NCBI GenBank assembly: GCA_021838985.1
Contig: JAKCCC010000185.1
Span: forward strand, 1 to 5,188
DNA from: Planctomycetota bacterium
GTDB taxonomy: Bacteria; Planctomycetota; Phycisphaerae; WQYP01
Length of the DNA: 5,188 nt
Reading direction: 5' to 3'
Below the pieces are notes generated by a model that saw only the letters and a program-made list of their open reading frames with translations, ran no database searches and was not told where the DNA came from. Positions 1 to 5,170 of the stretch are shown in pieces; the stretch's first letter is position 1, and the number at the start of each line of letters is the position of its first letter. The position numbers were made by a program, and so were the translations under genes.

Positions 1-632
1 GCCGGGTCCACATACACCCGTGCCCCCAGTTCTTGCCTCGTCCACGGGTGTTGCAAATCCGCTTCCAGTAGCTGGATGACTTTGGGTACCGCGGGATGCG
101 GCGGGGGCGGAGCGCCCAGGCGCCGGGCGGAGGCATATTGGTAGGCCAGTGCATCCAGGAACATCAGTACCGTGGCAATGATTGGTGCTGGCCTCCGGTT
201 CGTGGCTTGGCGCGTAAGCTGATGGAGCTGTTCCAGTAACCGGCGACAACGTTTCAGACACTCGGCATCGATGTGGAAAATAATGATTCCTTGGTTGCTC
301 GGCGCCAGCGGACCGTTCCAAAGCAACTCGCCGATCGCCGGTTCGTGAAGAGTCCAGGCCAGCTCGCGGCTGAGCAACTCCGGTGCGATGGCGCAAACGA
401 CGTATTGGAAATGGCGGCAGTCGTCGTAGGCGTGCCAGGCGCCGGGGCGCAAGGCGATTACGTCGCCGGTTCGCAAGGGCTGAACACCCAGGCTGCTCCG
501 GTGTGCTGTGGCGCCATGGAACACCACCACAAATTCCATATAGTCGTGACTATGGGCTCGAAAATCGCTGTTCAGGGAAGCCCGTGCGATATGGACCCGC
601 GGCTCAGGCGTGGTGATCTTGTATGTGAACAT
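1..632 (-). CDS. AraC-family transcriptional regulator with N-terminal cupin sensor domain (partial, C-terminus outside window)
   Basis: Translating the minus strand from the ATG at 632 gives 210 open codons that run off the left edge, so the 3' end is missing. Residues about 10-90 look like the AraC-type cupin ligand-binding domain: the histidine pair H27-S-H29, then Y31-M-E33-F, the stretch L53-R-T-G-D57-V followed by R62-P-G-x-W-H67, and a tail FQYVVC. A helical linker follows (about 120-190), and at 196-210 PWTRQELGARVYVDP is the start of the first helix-turn-helix of an AraC domain; the second is cut off. Family knowledge: such proteins bind a small molecule, often a sugar, and switch a nearby promoter. 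The start follows a TAAGG ribosome-binding sequence by 9 nt. It begins 25 bp after the HEPN stop on the same strand, so co-transcription is likely but not shown. The ligand is unknown. Confidence 0.9.
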   Translation of the reverse strand, partial: MFTYKITTPEPRVHIARASLNSDFRAHSHDYMEFVVVFHGATAHRSSLGVQPLRTGDVIALRPGAWHAYDDCRHFQYVVCAIAPELLSRELAWTLHEPAIGELLWNGPLAPSNQGIIIFHIDAECLKRCRRLLEQLHQLTRQATNRRPAPIIATVLMFLDALAYQYASARRLGAPPPPHPAVPKVIQLLEADLQHPWTRQELGARVYVDP

Positions 633-657
633 TCGGTCTGGCCTTAGGAATGGCCGC

Positions 658-1083
658 TTAGCCACCAGTGTCGGCCGATAGATCCGGTAATAATGGCAAA
701 ATAGTATCGCGGACTTGGCGGGCCAACGTGAGGGCGCGACGGGCTTCGTCAGGCGATGCTTCCGGTTGATCTTCTGGATAGCGCAGTTCCACGCCGTACG
801 GGGCCGGCGCGATCACCTGCCGAAGTTCGTCCGCCAGACGTTTGTTGATGGAAGCGGCGAGATCCAACAGTTCTTTCAGATCGTGCCTCTTCGGGAAATC
901 GATCTCGTTCCAAGCGAGGAAAGCCTTGATCAACTTCTCCGCCGTCTGTTGGCAATGGAAGGCGGCGGCGCTGGAAAAAAGGGAGCCTTCTCCGACCCAA
1001 TGTCCAGCCGCGCCCAAGTCGGACCGCGCGCGGCTTAGCCACGGCGCGACAATCCTGCGTTTCGCCTCCTCACGCCGCGGCAT
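658..1083 (-). CDS. HEPN domain protein, partner of the MNT nucleotidyltransferase
   Basis: This 141-residue, mostly helical protein shows the HEPN signature (PF05168-like): FHCQQTAEKLIKAFL at 42-56, FPKRHDLKELL at 63-73 and ELRYPED at 99-105, followed by a last helix rich in R and L. Length is normal for a single-domain HEPN protein. In MNT/HEPN modules the HEPN subunit is usually an RNase toxin or the partner and substrate of the nucleotidyltransferase. Neither RX4-6H nor RX4XY, the motifs of active HEPN RNases and HepT, can be found; the closest is R20 to H28 with seven residues between. The ATG at 1083 lies inside the end of the MNT gene (14-bp overlap) with GGGAAGGTGA just upstream, AAGG 6 nt from the ATG, so translation is probably coupled. 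It could be a ribonuclease with an atypical site or only a binding partner. The family is clear, the activity is not. Confidence 0.88.
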   Translation of the reverse strand: MPRREEAKRRIVAPWLSRARSDLGAAGHWVGEGSLFSSAAAFHCQQTAEKLIKAFLAWNEIDFPKRHDLKELLDLAASINKRLADELRQVIAPAPYGVELRYPEDQPEASPDEARRALTLARQVRDTILPLLPDLSADTGG

Positions 1084-1399
1084 AAATCACCTTCCCATAC
1101 TTGTTCGCAGGGTAAGCCATCCCGCCGATGACGTCCTTGCCATCCTCGAACCACCGCGTAGTGATGAACAGGATGCCGAACGGATAGTTGCTATCCCCCA
1201 GCGCCGTGCGAATGCGCACATACTCCGCTGTTCGGTCTATGATCTCCCGTTCCACTATAAGCAGGTCGATGTCGCTGTCGCGCGTCATCCGGCCGGTGGC
1301 GGCGGAGCCAAACGGAATGATCTTATCGGGCTTGGCCACCGACAAAACGCGCTGGACAATCGTCTGCACGGTTCCTTCGTCAATTGCTTTTCTTCTCAT
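1070..1399 (-). CDS. MNT-type nucleotidyltransferase (minimal pol-beta fold), likely antitoxin of a MNT/HEPN pair
   Basis: This 109-residue protein has the pol-beta nucleotidyltransferase signature: IIPFGSAATGR at 27-37 (the G31-S32 nucleotide-binding turn) and RDSDIDLLIVE at 40-50, with metal-binding D43 and D45. Size and layout match minimal nucleotidyltransferases (MNT), which pair with HEPN proteins; in HepT-MntA modules the MNT partner AMPylates the HEPN toxin. The third acidic residue, normally in a hydrophobic strand 25-40 residues later, seems to be Gly75 (YPFGILFIT at 72-80), so catalysis may be lost. The open frame continues upstream to a GTG at 1507, but the ATG at 1399 is preferred: GGGAGAGG lies 9 nt before it, the protein then has the usual N-terminal length, and the upstream GTG would sit against the likely -10 box. 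It is the first gene of the minus-strand set and overlaps HEPN by 14 bp. Confidence 0.9.
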   Translation of the reverse strand: MRRKAIDEGTVQTIVQRVLSVAKPDKIIPFGSAATGRMTRDSDIDLLIVEREIIDRTAEYVRIRTALGDSNYPFGILFITTRWFEDGKDVIGGMAYPANKYGKVIYAAA

Positions 1400-1408
1400 G
1401 CCACACCA

Positions 1409-1416
1409 CCTCTCCC
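1409..1416 (-). promoter_or_regulatory. Ribosome-binding site of the MNT gene
   Basis: On the minus strand GGGAGAGG is followed by 9 nt and then the ATG at 1399. It is the reason for choosing this start over the in-frame GTG at 1507, which has no comparable upstream signal. Confidence 0.6.
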
Positions 1417-1510
1417 TTCGTCGTTTCATCTTCCAGGCGGCGATGTATGATTTCACCTCCCCGGCCCACGTGGCGACCACCCTGAAACCACCGACTACTT
1501 TCCCCACAAT

Positions 1511-1516
1511 TTTATA
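1511..1516 (-). promoter_or_regulatory. Candidate -10 box for the MNT-HEPN transcript
   Basis: On the minus strand GGTATAAAATTG holds TATAAA, five of six matches to the consensus -10. No good -35 is seen 16-18 bp upstream. Transcription would start near 1504, giving a leader of about 105 nt before the MNT ATG. That leader contains the palindrome CCACGTGG (1466-1473), a possible regulator site. The call rests on the -10 match and position only. Confidence 0.35.
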
Positions 1517-1560
1517 CCGCCTCGCCTTCGAATACGAATAGGGCCTTTGTTTCTTCCGAC

Positions 1561-1589
1561 TTGAACCGGGAATGCCGGTGCCCTAGAAT
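1561..1589 (+). promoter_or_regulatory. Sigma70-type promoter of the Uma2 gene, probably leaderless
   Basis: TTGAAC (1561-1566) and TAGAAT (1584-1589) are separated by exactly 17 bp, matching the -35 at 4 of 6 and the -10 at 5 of 6 positions. The ATG at 1595 begins 6 bp after the -10 box, close to where transcription should start, and there is no Shine-Dalgarno sequence. The mRNA would therefore start at or within a few bases of the start codon. Confidence 0.6.
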
Positions 1590-1594
1590 GCGCC

Positions 1595-2194
1595 ATGATG
1601 ACAGCGTTGCTTGAAATGCCGGCGGTTCGTGCGCGGGTGCATCGGATGTCGGTGGCCGAATATCACCGGGCTGGCGAAACCGGCCTGCTTTCCGCTGACG
1701 TGGAATTACTGCGCGGAATCGTGGTGACCAAAATGCCCAAATCCCCTCTGCCTGAGCTGGTGCTTCAGAAATTGATGAAGCGCCTGTTGGCCCAGGTGCC
1801 CAACGGTTTTGAAGTGCGGCGGGAGGGGCCGCTGACCTTGCGGGATTCCGAGCCGGAGCCGGATCTGTCCGTGGTGCGCGGCGTCGCGGACGATTGGGCG
1901 ACGGCGCATCCTTCCACGGCGCATCGGGTCGTCGAGGTGGCCGTCAGTAGTGTTCCGCTCGACGAAGGCAAGGCGGAAATCTACGCCGAGGCGGGCATTC
2001 TGGAATATTGGCTCGTGCGCCCGCAGGACCGCGCGGTGGATGTATATCGCAAACCCGCCAAGCAAGGCTATCTGTCCCGGACCACCTTCGCCGACACCGA
2101 GCAGCTTCATTGCCAGAGCATTCCGGAAATCGAACTCATGCTCGCCGCAATCCTGCCGGCCCCCGGCCCTTATACTACCCACGGCTCTTATTGA
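1595..2194 (+). CDS. Uma2-family (DUF820) PD-(D/E)XK endonuclease-like protein
   Basis: The 199-residue product has the Uma2 landmarks in order: MSVAEYHRAGETGLL near residue 18, VELLRGIVV at 36-44 with the first acidic residue E37, EPEPDLSVV at 86-94 with D90, RVVEVAVSS at 111-119 with E114, then K126 and YAEAGILEYWLV at 130-141. D90, E114 and K126 are candidate PD-(D/E)XK catalytic residues. Length is typical. The histidine that usually follows the S-P motif is replaced (KSPLPELV at 49-56). These proteins occur in many copies in cyanobacteria, planctomycetes and verrucomicrobia; their substrate is unknown, and a DNA endonuclease role is predicted from the fold only. There is no ribosome-binding site; ATG 1595 or the adjacent ATG 1598 lies just after a promoter, so translation may be leaderless. 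It diverges from the MNT/HEPN genes across a 195-bp gap and appears to be transcribed alone. Confidence 0.9.
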   Translation: MMTALLEMPAVRARVHRMSVAEYHRAGETGLLSADVELLRGIVVTKMPKSPLPELVLQKLMKRLLAQVPNGFEVRREGPLTLRDSEPEPDLSVVRGVADDWATAHPSTAHRVVEVAVSSVPLDEGKAEIYAEAGILEYWLVRPQDRAVDVYRKPAKQGYLSRTTFADTEQLHCQSIPEIELMLAAILPAPGPYTTHGSY

Positions 2195-2210
2195 GACGTA
2201 CCGTTCGTCA

Positions 2211-2290
2211 AAGTAGAAGCATCATCCCGCCGCTTTCCCAGGCCAGGTGCAGGTAGCAGCGGCGTCCCGCCGCTTTTCTGGGCCAGCTGC
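2211..2290 (+). repeat. Two-copy 40-bp tandem direct repeat
   Basis: Copies 2211-2250 and 2251-2290 abut exactly and agree at about 31 of 40 positions, with the best-kept core TCCCGCCGCTTT. The second copy runs into the palindrome at 2280-2300. It starts 17 bp after the Uma2 stop codon. Two copies without spacers do not make a CRISPR array. Confidence 0.7.
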
Positions 2291-2300
2291 ACGCTGGCCC
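2280..2300. repeat. Perfect palindrome (REP-like hairpin) downstream of the Uma2 gene
   Basis: GGGCCAGC (2280-2287) and GCTGGCCC (2293-2300) form an 8-bp perfect GC-rich stem with a 5-nt loop. It could slow RNA polymerase or protect the Uma2 mRNA 3' end, but no T-run follows on either strand, so it is not called as an intrinsic terminator. Confidence 0.5.
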
Positions 2301-2368
2301 CGCCCCTGGAATGTATCATTAGCAGCCGTGTGCGGTATAACCCACCTTCAATAATAGCGGTTTTGCTC

Positions 2369-2389
2369 CGCGTTCTTCGCAGCTCCGTG
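2369..2389 (+). repeat. Dispersed repeat, copy 1 (CGCGTTCTTCGC family)
   Basis: This 21-mer matches the stretch at 2892-2912 at 18 of 21 positions, including the first twelve bases CGCGTTCTTCGC. Both copies are in the same orientation. From memory, similar intergenic repeats are widespread in this kind of genome and give spurious open frames rich in R, K and A. Confidence 0.5.
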
Positions 2390-2405
2390 CCCTGCCTGGC
2401 TGGGG

Positions 2406-2424
2406 GGCGGCCTTCCAGGCCGCC
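2406..2424. repeat. Perfect 7-bp hairpin in the intergenic region
   Basis: GGCGGCC (2406-2412), a 5-nt loop TTCCA and GGCCGCC (2418-2424) form a perfect stem. No T-run follows. It lies just downstream of a dispersed repeat copy (2369-2389) and may belong to the same repeat unit. Confidence 0.5.
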
Positions 2425-2830
2425 ATCTTCATGGGTAAGGGCGGCGTTCTTATGCCCCCACATCCCCGCCATGGCGGATCTACGTCCTGGCGGTTGGAAT
2501 CAAGTTGCGCGTTTTAGACAACAAAATCGCGCGTTTTGTGCTAACACCCCGGGTGGGGGCCGCTTAGAATACAGCAGTCGTAGGCGCGCGGGAGTGCGTC
2601 AGAATCTAATTATCGCTCGGAGTCGATAACGGGCGGCTGATGGAGTTACGGTGGAAGAACGGTGCACGCCAGAAATAACAATTTACCACAGGGGACACAC
2701 CGGCGCGTAGCCGGCTTCAACCCCACCCGCCGCCGCGATGGCGACACGGCGCTGCGGCGGAAACCACCGGCCACGGACGCACGATCCTGATAGCCAATCC
2801 GGACGCGTCGGCAGGGAAATCGGAACAGGC

Positions 2831-2906
2831 GCCGCGAAAAACGCCAAGGATACCCGGGTGAGGAACACGGAAACGCTCGCAGTGTGATTTTCGCGTTCTT
2901 CGCGGC
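2831..2906. repeat. Inverted-repeat (foldback) element with dispersed repeat copy 2
   Basis: GCCGCGAAAAACGC (2831-2844) is the reverse complement, with one mismatch in 14, of GCGTTCTTCGCGGC (2893-2906); the arms are 48 bp apart. The right arm, extended to 2892-2912, is also the second copy of the dispersed repeat at 2369-2389. The frames crossing this element on the minus strand have no recognisable domain. It may be a small non-autonomous mobile element or a REP-type repeat; which one cannot be told from one locus. Confidence 0.5.
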
Positions 2907-2978
2907 TTCGCGTGACATAATGATGTTTGTGTCGTCCCGGCGGAAATCCCGATAACCATCGGGATTGTGCGCCCCAGA

Positions 2979-3035
2979 CCTGTCGAAGAGTCGCCTTCGG
3001 CGACATTTCCGCGGATCGAAGACTCGCCTCTGGAG
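2979..3035 (-). repeat. Tandem pair of the AGGCGASTCTTCGA repeat
   Basis: Read on the minus strand, AGGCGAGTCTTCGA (3029-3016) and AGGCGACTCTTCGA (2996-2983) differ at one base and are 33 bp apart. The first is part of a 20-mer found exactly again at 4708-4727. A small perfect hairpin (GTCGCC-TTC-GGCGAC, 2990-3004) lies in the pair. Function is unknown; a binding-site cluster or an intergenic repeat family are both possible. Confidence 0.65.
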
Positions 3036-3100
3036 GGCCAGGTTCAATAACGTGGTGCCTTATGGCGCGCAACGGCTCAGCGCCTTTCTTCGGTCCCCCG

Positions 3101-3187
3101 TAGAGGCGTCGCGTCCCCTTCTAGAGCCGTCGCCGTCGACGACCGGCGTTTCCGTGGAGCCGTCGCCCCCGACGGCCGGCGTAAAAA
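3101..3187 (+). repeat. Cluster of short GC-rich repeats, each able to form a hairpin
   Basis: Units at 3122-3149 and 3155-3182 match at 24 of 28 positions with a 33-bp period; a more degenerate unit starts at 3101. The last unit contains the perfect stem GCCGTCG (3159-3165), loop CCCC, CGACGGC (3170-3176); the middle unit keeps six of seven of these pairs (3126-3132 with 3137-3143). No T-run fits a terminator directly after the last stem, although AAAAATTG follows. Confidence 0.55.
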
Positions 3188-3240
3188 TTGTGGTCCGTTT
3201 TTTACAGGAGTTTTCCACGAAAGTGCGGGAAGGCATCAAG

Positions 3241-3270
3241 CTCGCTGCGGCGAGTCCCGAGGCCTCGGGA
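3241..3270. repeat. Two adjacent perfect palindromes upstream of the XylR-like regulator
   Basis: CTCGC-TGCG-GCGAG (3241-3254) is followed directly by the 16-bp perfect palindrome TCCCGAGGCCTCGGGA (3255-3270). They lie about 105-130 bp before the proposed -10 box of the regulator gene. They could be operator sites for a dimeric regulator or RNA hairpins; position alone does not decide. Confidence 0.45.
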
Positions 3271-3373
3271 TCGTTATGGTCCTGCCTGGCTGCTCTGGCA
3301 AGCGTATTGGCCGAGAGCGCAGCGCCGCTCCGGATCGGCCGTCGCAGCCACCAGACCGGCTGCCCGGAGTCGG

Positions 3374-3404
3374 TTGCATCCGCCCAAGCCGGCGCCGCTA
3401 TAAT
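3374..3404 (+). promoter_or_regulatory. Promoter of the XylR-like regulator, probably leaderless
   Basis: A perfect TATAAT lies at 3399-3404, 8 bp before the ATG at 3413. A weak -35 candidate, TTGCAT (3374-3379), is 19 bp upstream, longer than ideal. No Shine-Dalgarno sequence fits between. Transcription should start near 3411, at or just before the start codon. Confidence 0.5.
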
Positions 3405-3412
3405 AGCCTTCC

Positions 3413-4624
3413 ATGCCCAGCCACCGCTCCCATTCGGGTCCGAGAAATTCCGCCGCCTCCTTGCCGTGCCGCGACCGGAAGCATATCGTCGCCGTAATCG
3501 ACTGGAACGCCGGCTCGAATCGGGGCGTGTTGCGGGGCATCCGCGCCTACGCCCGCGACAAACCGGATTGGATCCTCCGCCATACCTCCACCCATACGCC
3601 GCGCGAAATACTGCTGCAGTGGAAGCCGGACGGCGTGATCGCCCAGCTTGATGAAGGCCCGATCATGGCCGCCCTGCGCCGGCGTGGCATCCCGGTGGTG
3701 GTGGTTCTCATGCCGCACGTTGCTTCCCGTCCGCTCGTCACCACGAACAATCAAGCCGTGGGGAAGCTCGTGGCCGCGGACTTTCTGAAGCGCGGATTTC
3801 GCCATTTTGCGATGGTGGGCGCGCCCAGCGTGCGGAGCAACCGCGACCGGATGGCTGGCTTCGCCGCGCAGCTGGCCGCAGCCGGACACAAACCCATAGC
3901 CTATGCCATCAGCCCCCGATGGGAGCGCCGCCACGAGGCCACGGGGTTTATCGGCTGGCACAAGGAGCTGCAGGTCTGGCTAAAAGCGCTTCCCCGCCCG
4001 GTGGGAGTGTTCCTCACCAACGACGTCTGGGCGCGGGAGGCGGCGGAGCTATGCCAGCTGGCGGGCCTACAGGTTCCGGAACAGGTGGCGATCATCGGGG
4101 TGGATAACGACGAGCTGCTCTGTGAAATGGCCCAGCCGGAGCTATCCAGCGTGTTGATTCCATGGGAGAAGATGGGTTTCGAGGCTGCGAATTGCCTGGA
4201 TCGGGTGATGAACGGCGCCGCCGCCAGCGCCGATCCCGTACTGGTTGAACCGGGCGGCATCGTTACCCGCCATTCCTCGGACGTCATGGCGGTCAGTGAG
4301 CCGCTCCTGGCGCAAGCGCTGCGTTTCATCAACCAACACGCCTGCGAGCGTATCCACATCAAGGACGTGTTACGCGCTGTGCCGATCTCGCGGCGCTGGC
4401 TGGAATGGCAATGCCAGCGCACGCTGGGCCGCAGCCCGCTGCGGGAAATTCGGCGCGTGCGGATGGCCAAGGCCCAGCAGTTGCTGGCCACGACGGATTT
4501 GCAGCTCTGGCGGATCGCCGAACACTGCGCCGTGGATGAGAACAAATTCGCCGGAATTTTCCGCAAAGAGACCGGCCTGACGCCGACCCAATGGCGCCGG
4601 CGTTTGTCGCTGCGACGTAACTGA
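3413..4624 (+). CDS. XylR-like regulator: LacI-type sugar-binding domain fused to a C-terminal AraC DNA-binding domain
   Basis: The 403-residue protein matches the layout and length of E. coli XylR (392 residues). Residues about 23-290 form a periplasmic-binding-protein-like sensor: KHIVAVIDWN at 23-32, VLRGIRAYARDKPDW at 39-53, KPDGVIAQL at 71-79, TTNNQAVGKLVAADFLKRGF at 110-129, FLTNDVWARE at 200-209 and VPEQVAIIGVDNDELLCEM at 221-239. Residues about 298-400 carry two AraC helix-turn-helix motifs, ending in RRVRMAKAQQLLATTDL, WRIAEHCAVDENKFAGIFRK and TGLTPTQWRRR. The conserved Gly of the second motif is Ala373. Family knowledge: ligand binding lets a dimer activate nearby sugar-use promoters. 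The ATG lies 8 bp after TATAAT, implying a leaderless mRNA; about 20 extra residues precede the sensor fold. The start is not certain, but no internal ATG is closer than residue 85. No sugar genes lie in this window, so ligand and targets are unknown. Confidence 0.93.
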   Translation: MPSHRSHSGPRNSAASLPCRDRKHIVAVIDWNAGSNRGVLRGIRAYARDKPDWILRHTSTHTPREILLQWKPDGVIAQLDEGPIMAALRRRGIPVVVVLMPHVASRPLVTTNNQAVGKLVAADFLKRGFRHFAMVGAPSVRSNRDRMAGFAAQLAAAGHKPIAYAISPRWERRHEATGFIGWHKELQVWLKALPRPVGVFLTNDVWAREAAELCQLAGLQVPEQVAIIGVDNDELLCEMAQPELSSVLIPWEKMGFEAANCLDRVMNGAAASADPVLVEPGGIVTRHSSDVMAVSEPLLAQALRFINQHACERIHIKDVLRAVPISRRWLEWQCQRTLGRSPLREIRRVRMAKAQQLLATTDLQLWRIAEHCAVDENKFAGIFRKETGLTPTQWRRRLSLRRN

Positions 4625-4638
4625 AAGGGTGCCGCCAC

Positions 4639-4661
4639 CGGGGAAAAGGGAGCCTTCCCCG
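4639..4661 (+). terminator. Terminator-like hairpin after the XylR-like regulator, without T-run
   Basis: CGGGGAA (4639-4645) pairs perfectly with TTCCCCG (4655-4661) around a 9-nt loop, 14 bp after the TGA stop. GAGCAGGGG follows rather than a T-run, so it is not a classical intrinsic terminator; it may still end or protect the transcript. Confidence 0.35.
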
Positions 4662-4707
4662 AGCAGGGGCTATATGCGAGGGTTGCGCCATTTTCGCGCT
4701 CGGCAGG

Positions 4708-4727
4708 TCGAAGACTCGCCTCTGGAG
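4708..4727 (-). repeat. Exact second copy of a 20-bp dispersed repeat
   Basis: The 20 bases from 4708 are identical to 3016-3035, in the same orientation; outside the 20-mer identity drops quickly. The two copies bracket the XylR-like gene at a distance of 1692 bp. The minus-strand core is AGGCGAGTCTTCGA. Confidence 0.7.
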
Positions 4728-5170
4728 ACTGCTTCGTTGGGGCATGAGGGTCCGCCCTGAAAGCATGTTGTGTTCTAGACGCGATGGTGGCCAGGCGGCG
4801 CTATGCAGTGTTGAGTTACGCTCGAAAACGATGTTGGCTTACGGCCGTGAGGCGCACGGTGGAAGACGTGAAACTTGCGGACTGAATGGCTCCGTTGCCC
4901 TTGCGCAAACGGGGGAAATATTCCCGCAAATGGAGGTTGTCCCCGCCCGCCGAGCGGTAATAATGACATCAGGAGACGCGGAATTCAGCACCGCCAGGCC
5001 CGTGGTGCGGAGGCCAATGGTAAACCGACGGCGGACGCAATAACGCGAAACACACGAGGCGAACACGGACGGCGGCCTGCGGCGTAGGCGAAGGCAACAA
5101 GGCCAAAAAAGTTGGCCACTGGCAACCGAACAATGAAAACCGGATATTGAAGGCGGCCGCGCGGCTTGGG

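Larger units (their letters stand above)
2195..3412. other. Gene-free, repeat-rich intergenic region
   Basis: I see no convincing gene in these 1.2 kb. Open frames on both strands have low-complexity products rich in R, P, S and A, with no recognisable domain and no supported start. The region holds a 40-bp tandem repeat (2211-2290), perfect hairpins at 2280-2300, 2406-2424, 2700-2714 and 2990-3004, dispersed-repeat copies at 2369-2389, 2831-2906 and 2979-3035, a hairpin-forming repeat cluster (3101-3187) and paired palindromes (3241-3270). This resembles an accumulation of short non-coding repeats rather than one decayed gene. Confidence 0.6.

Noticed and set aside
273..647. Plus-strand open frame of 124 codons opposite the AraC gene
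   Set aside because: The minus strand gives a clear AraC cupin domain over the same bases.
842..1450. Plus-strand open frame of 202 codons opposite HEPN and MNT
   Set aside because: It is antisense to two recognisable protein families, and its length is explained by the GC-rich code of those genes.
1400..1507. N-terminal extension of MNT from the GTG at 1507
   Set aside because: The GTG lies 3 bp from the proposed -10 box, has no ribosome-binding site, and MNT proteins normally start close to the M1 chosen here.
2211..2290. CRISPR-like array
   Set aside because: Only two imperfect units with no spacers; no cas genes in the window.
2499..2570. Possible promoter (TAGAAT at 2565-2570) with a near-palindrome at 2521-2539
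   Set aside because: No -35 at a proper distance and no gene follows; the TAGAAT alone is weak evidence.
2330..2629. Plus-strand open frame of 99 codons in the intergenic region
   Set aside because: The product is low-complexity, the frame crosses a hairpin and a repeat copy, and no start signal or domain supports it.
2646..3072. Overlapping minus-strand open frames of 80-133 codons
   Set aside because: They arise from the foldback element and dispersed repeats; products such as MSREAAKNAK look like translated repeat DNA, not a protein family.
2965..3651. Plus-strand open frame of 228 codons
   Set aside because: It runs through repeats and hairpins and then overlaps the XylR-like gene in another frame; the product is rich in R, P, S and A with no domain.
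4744..5043. Plus-strand open frame of 99 codons near the right end
   Set aside because: No start signal, no domain, and composition typical of non-coding GC-rich DNA.
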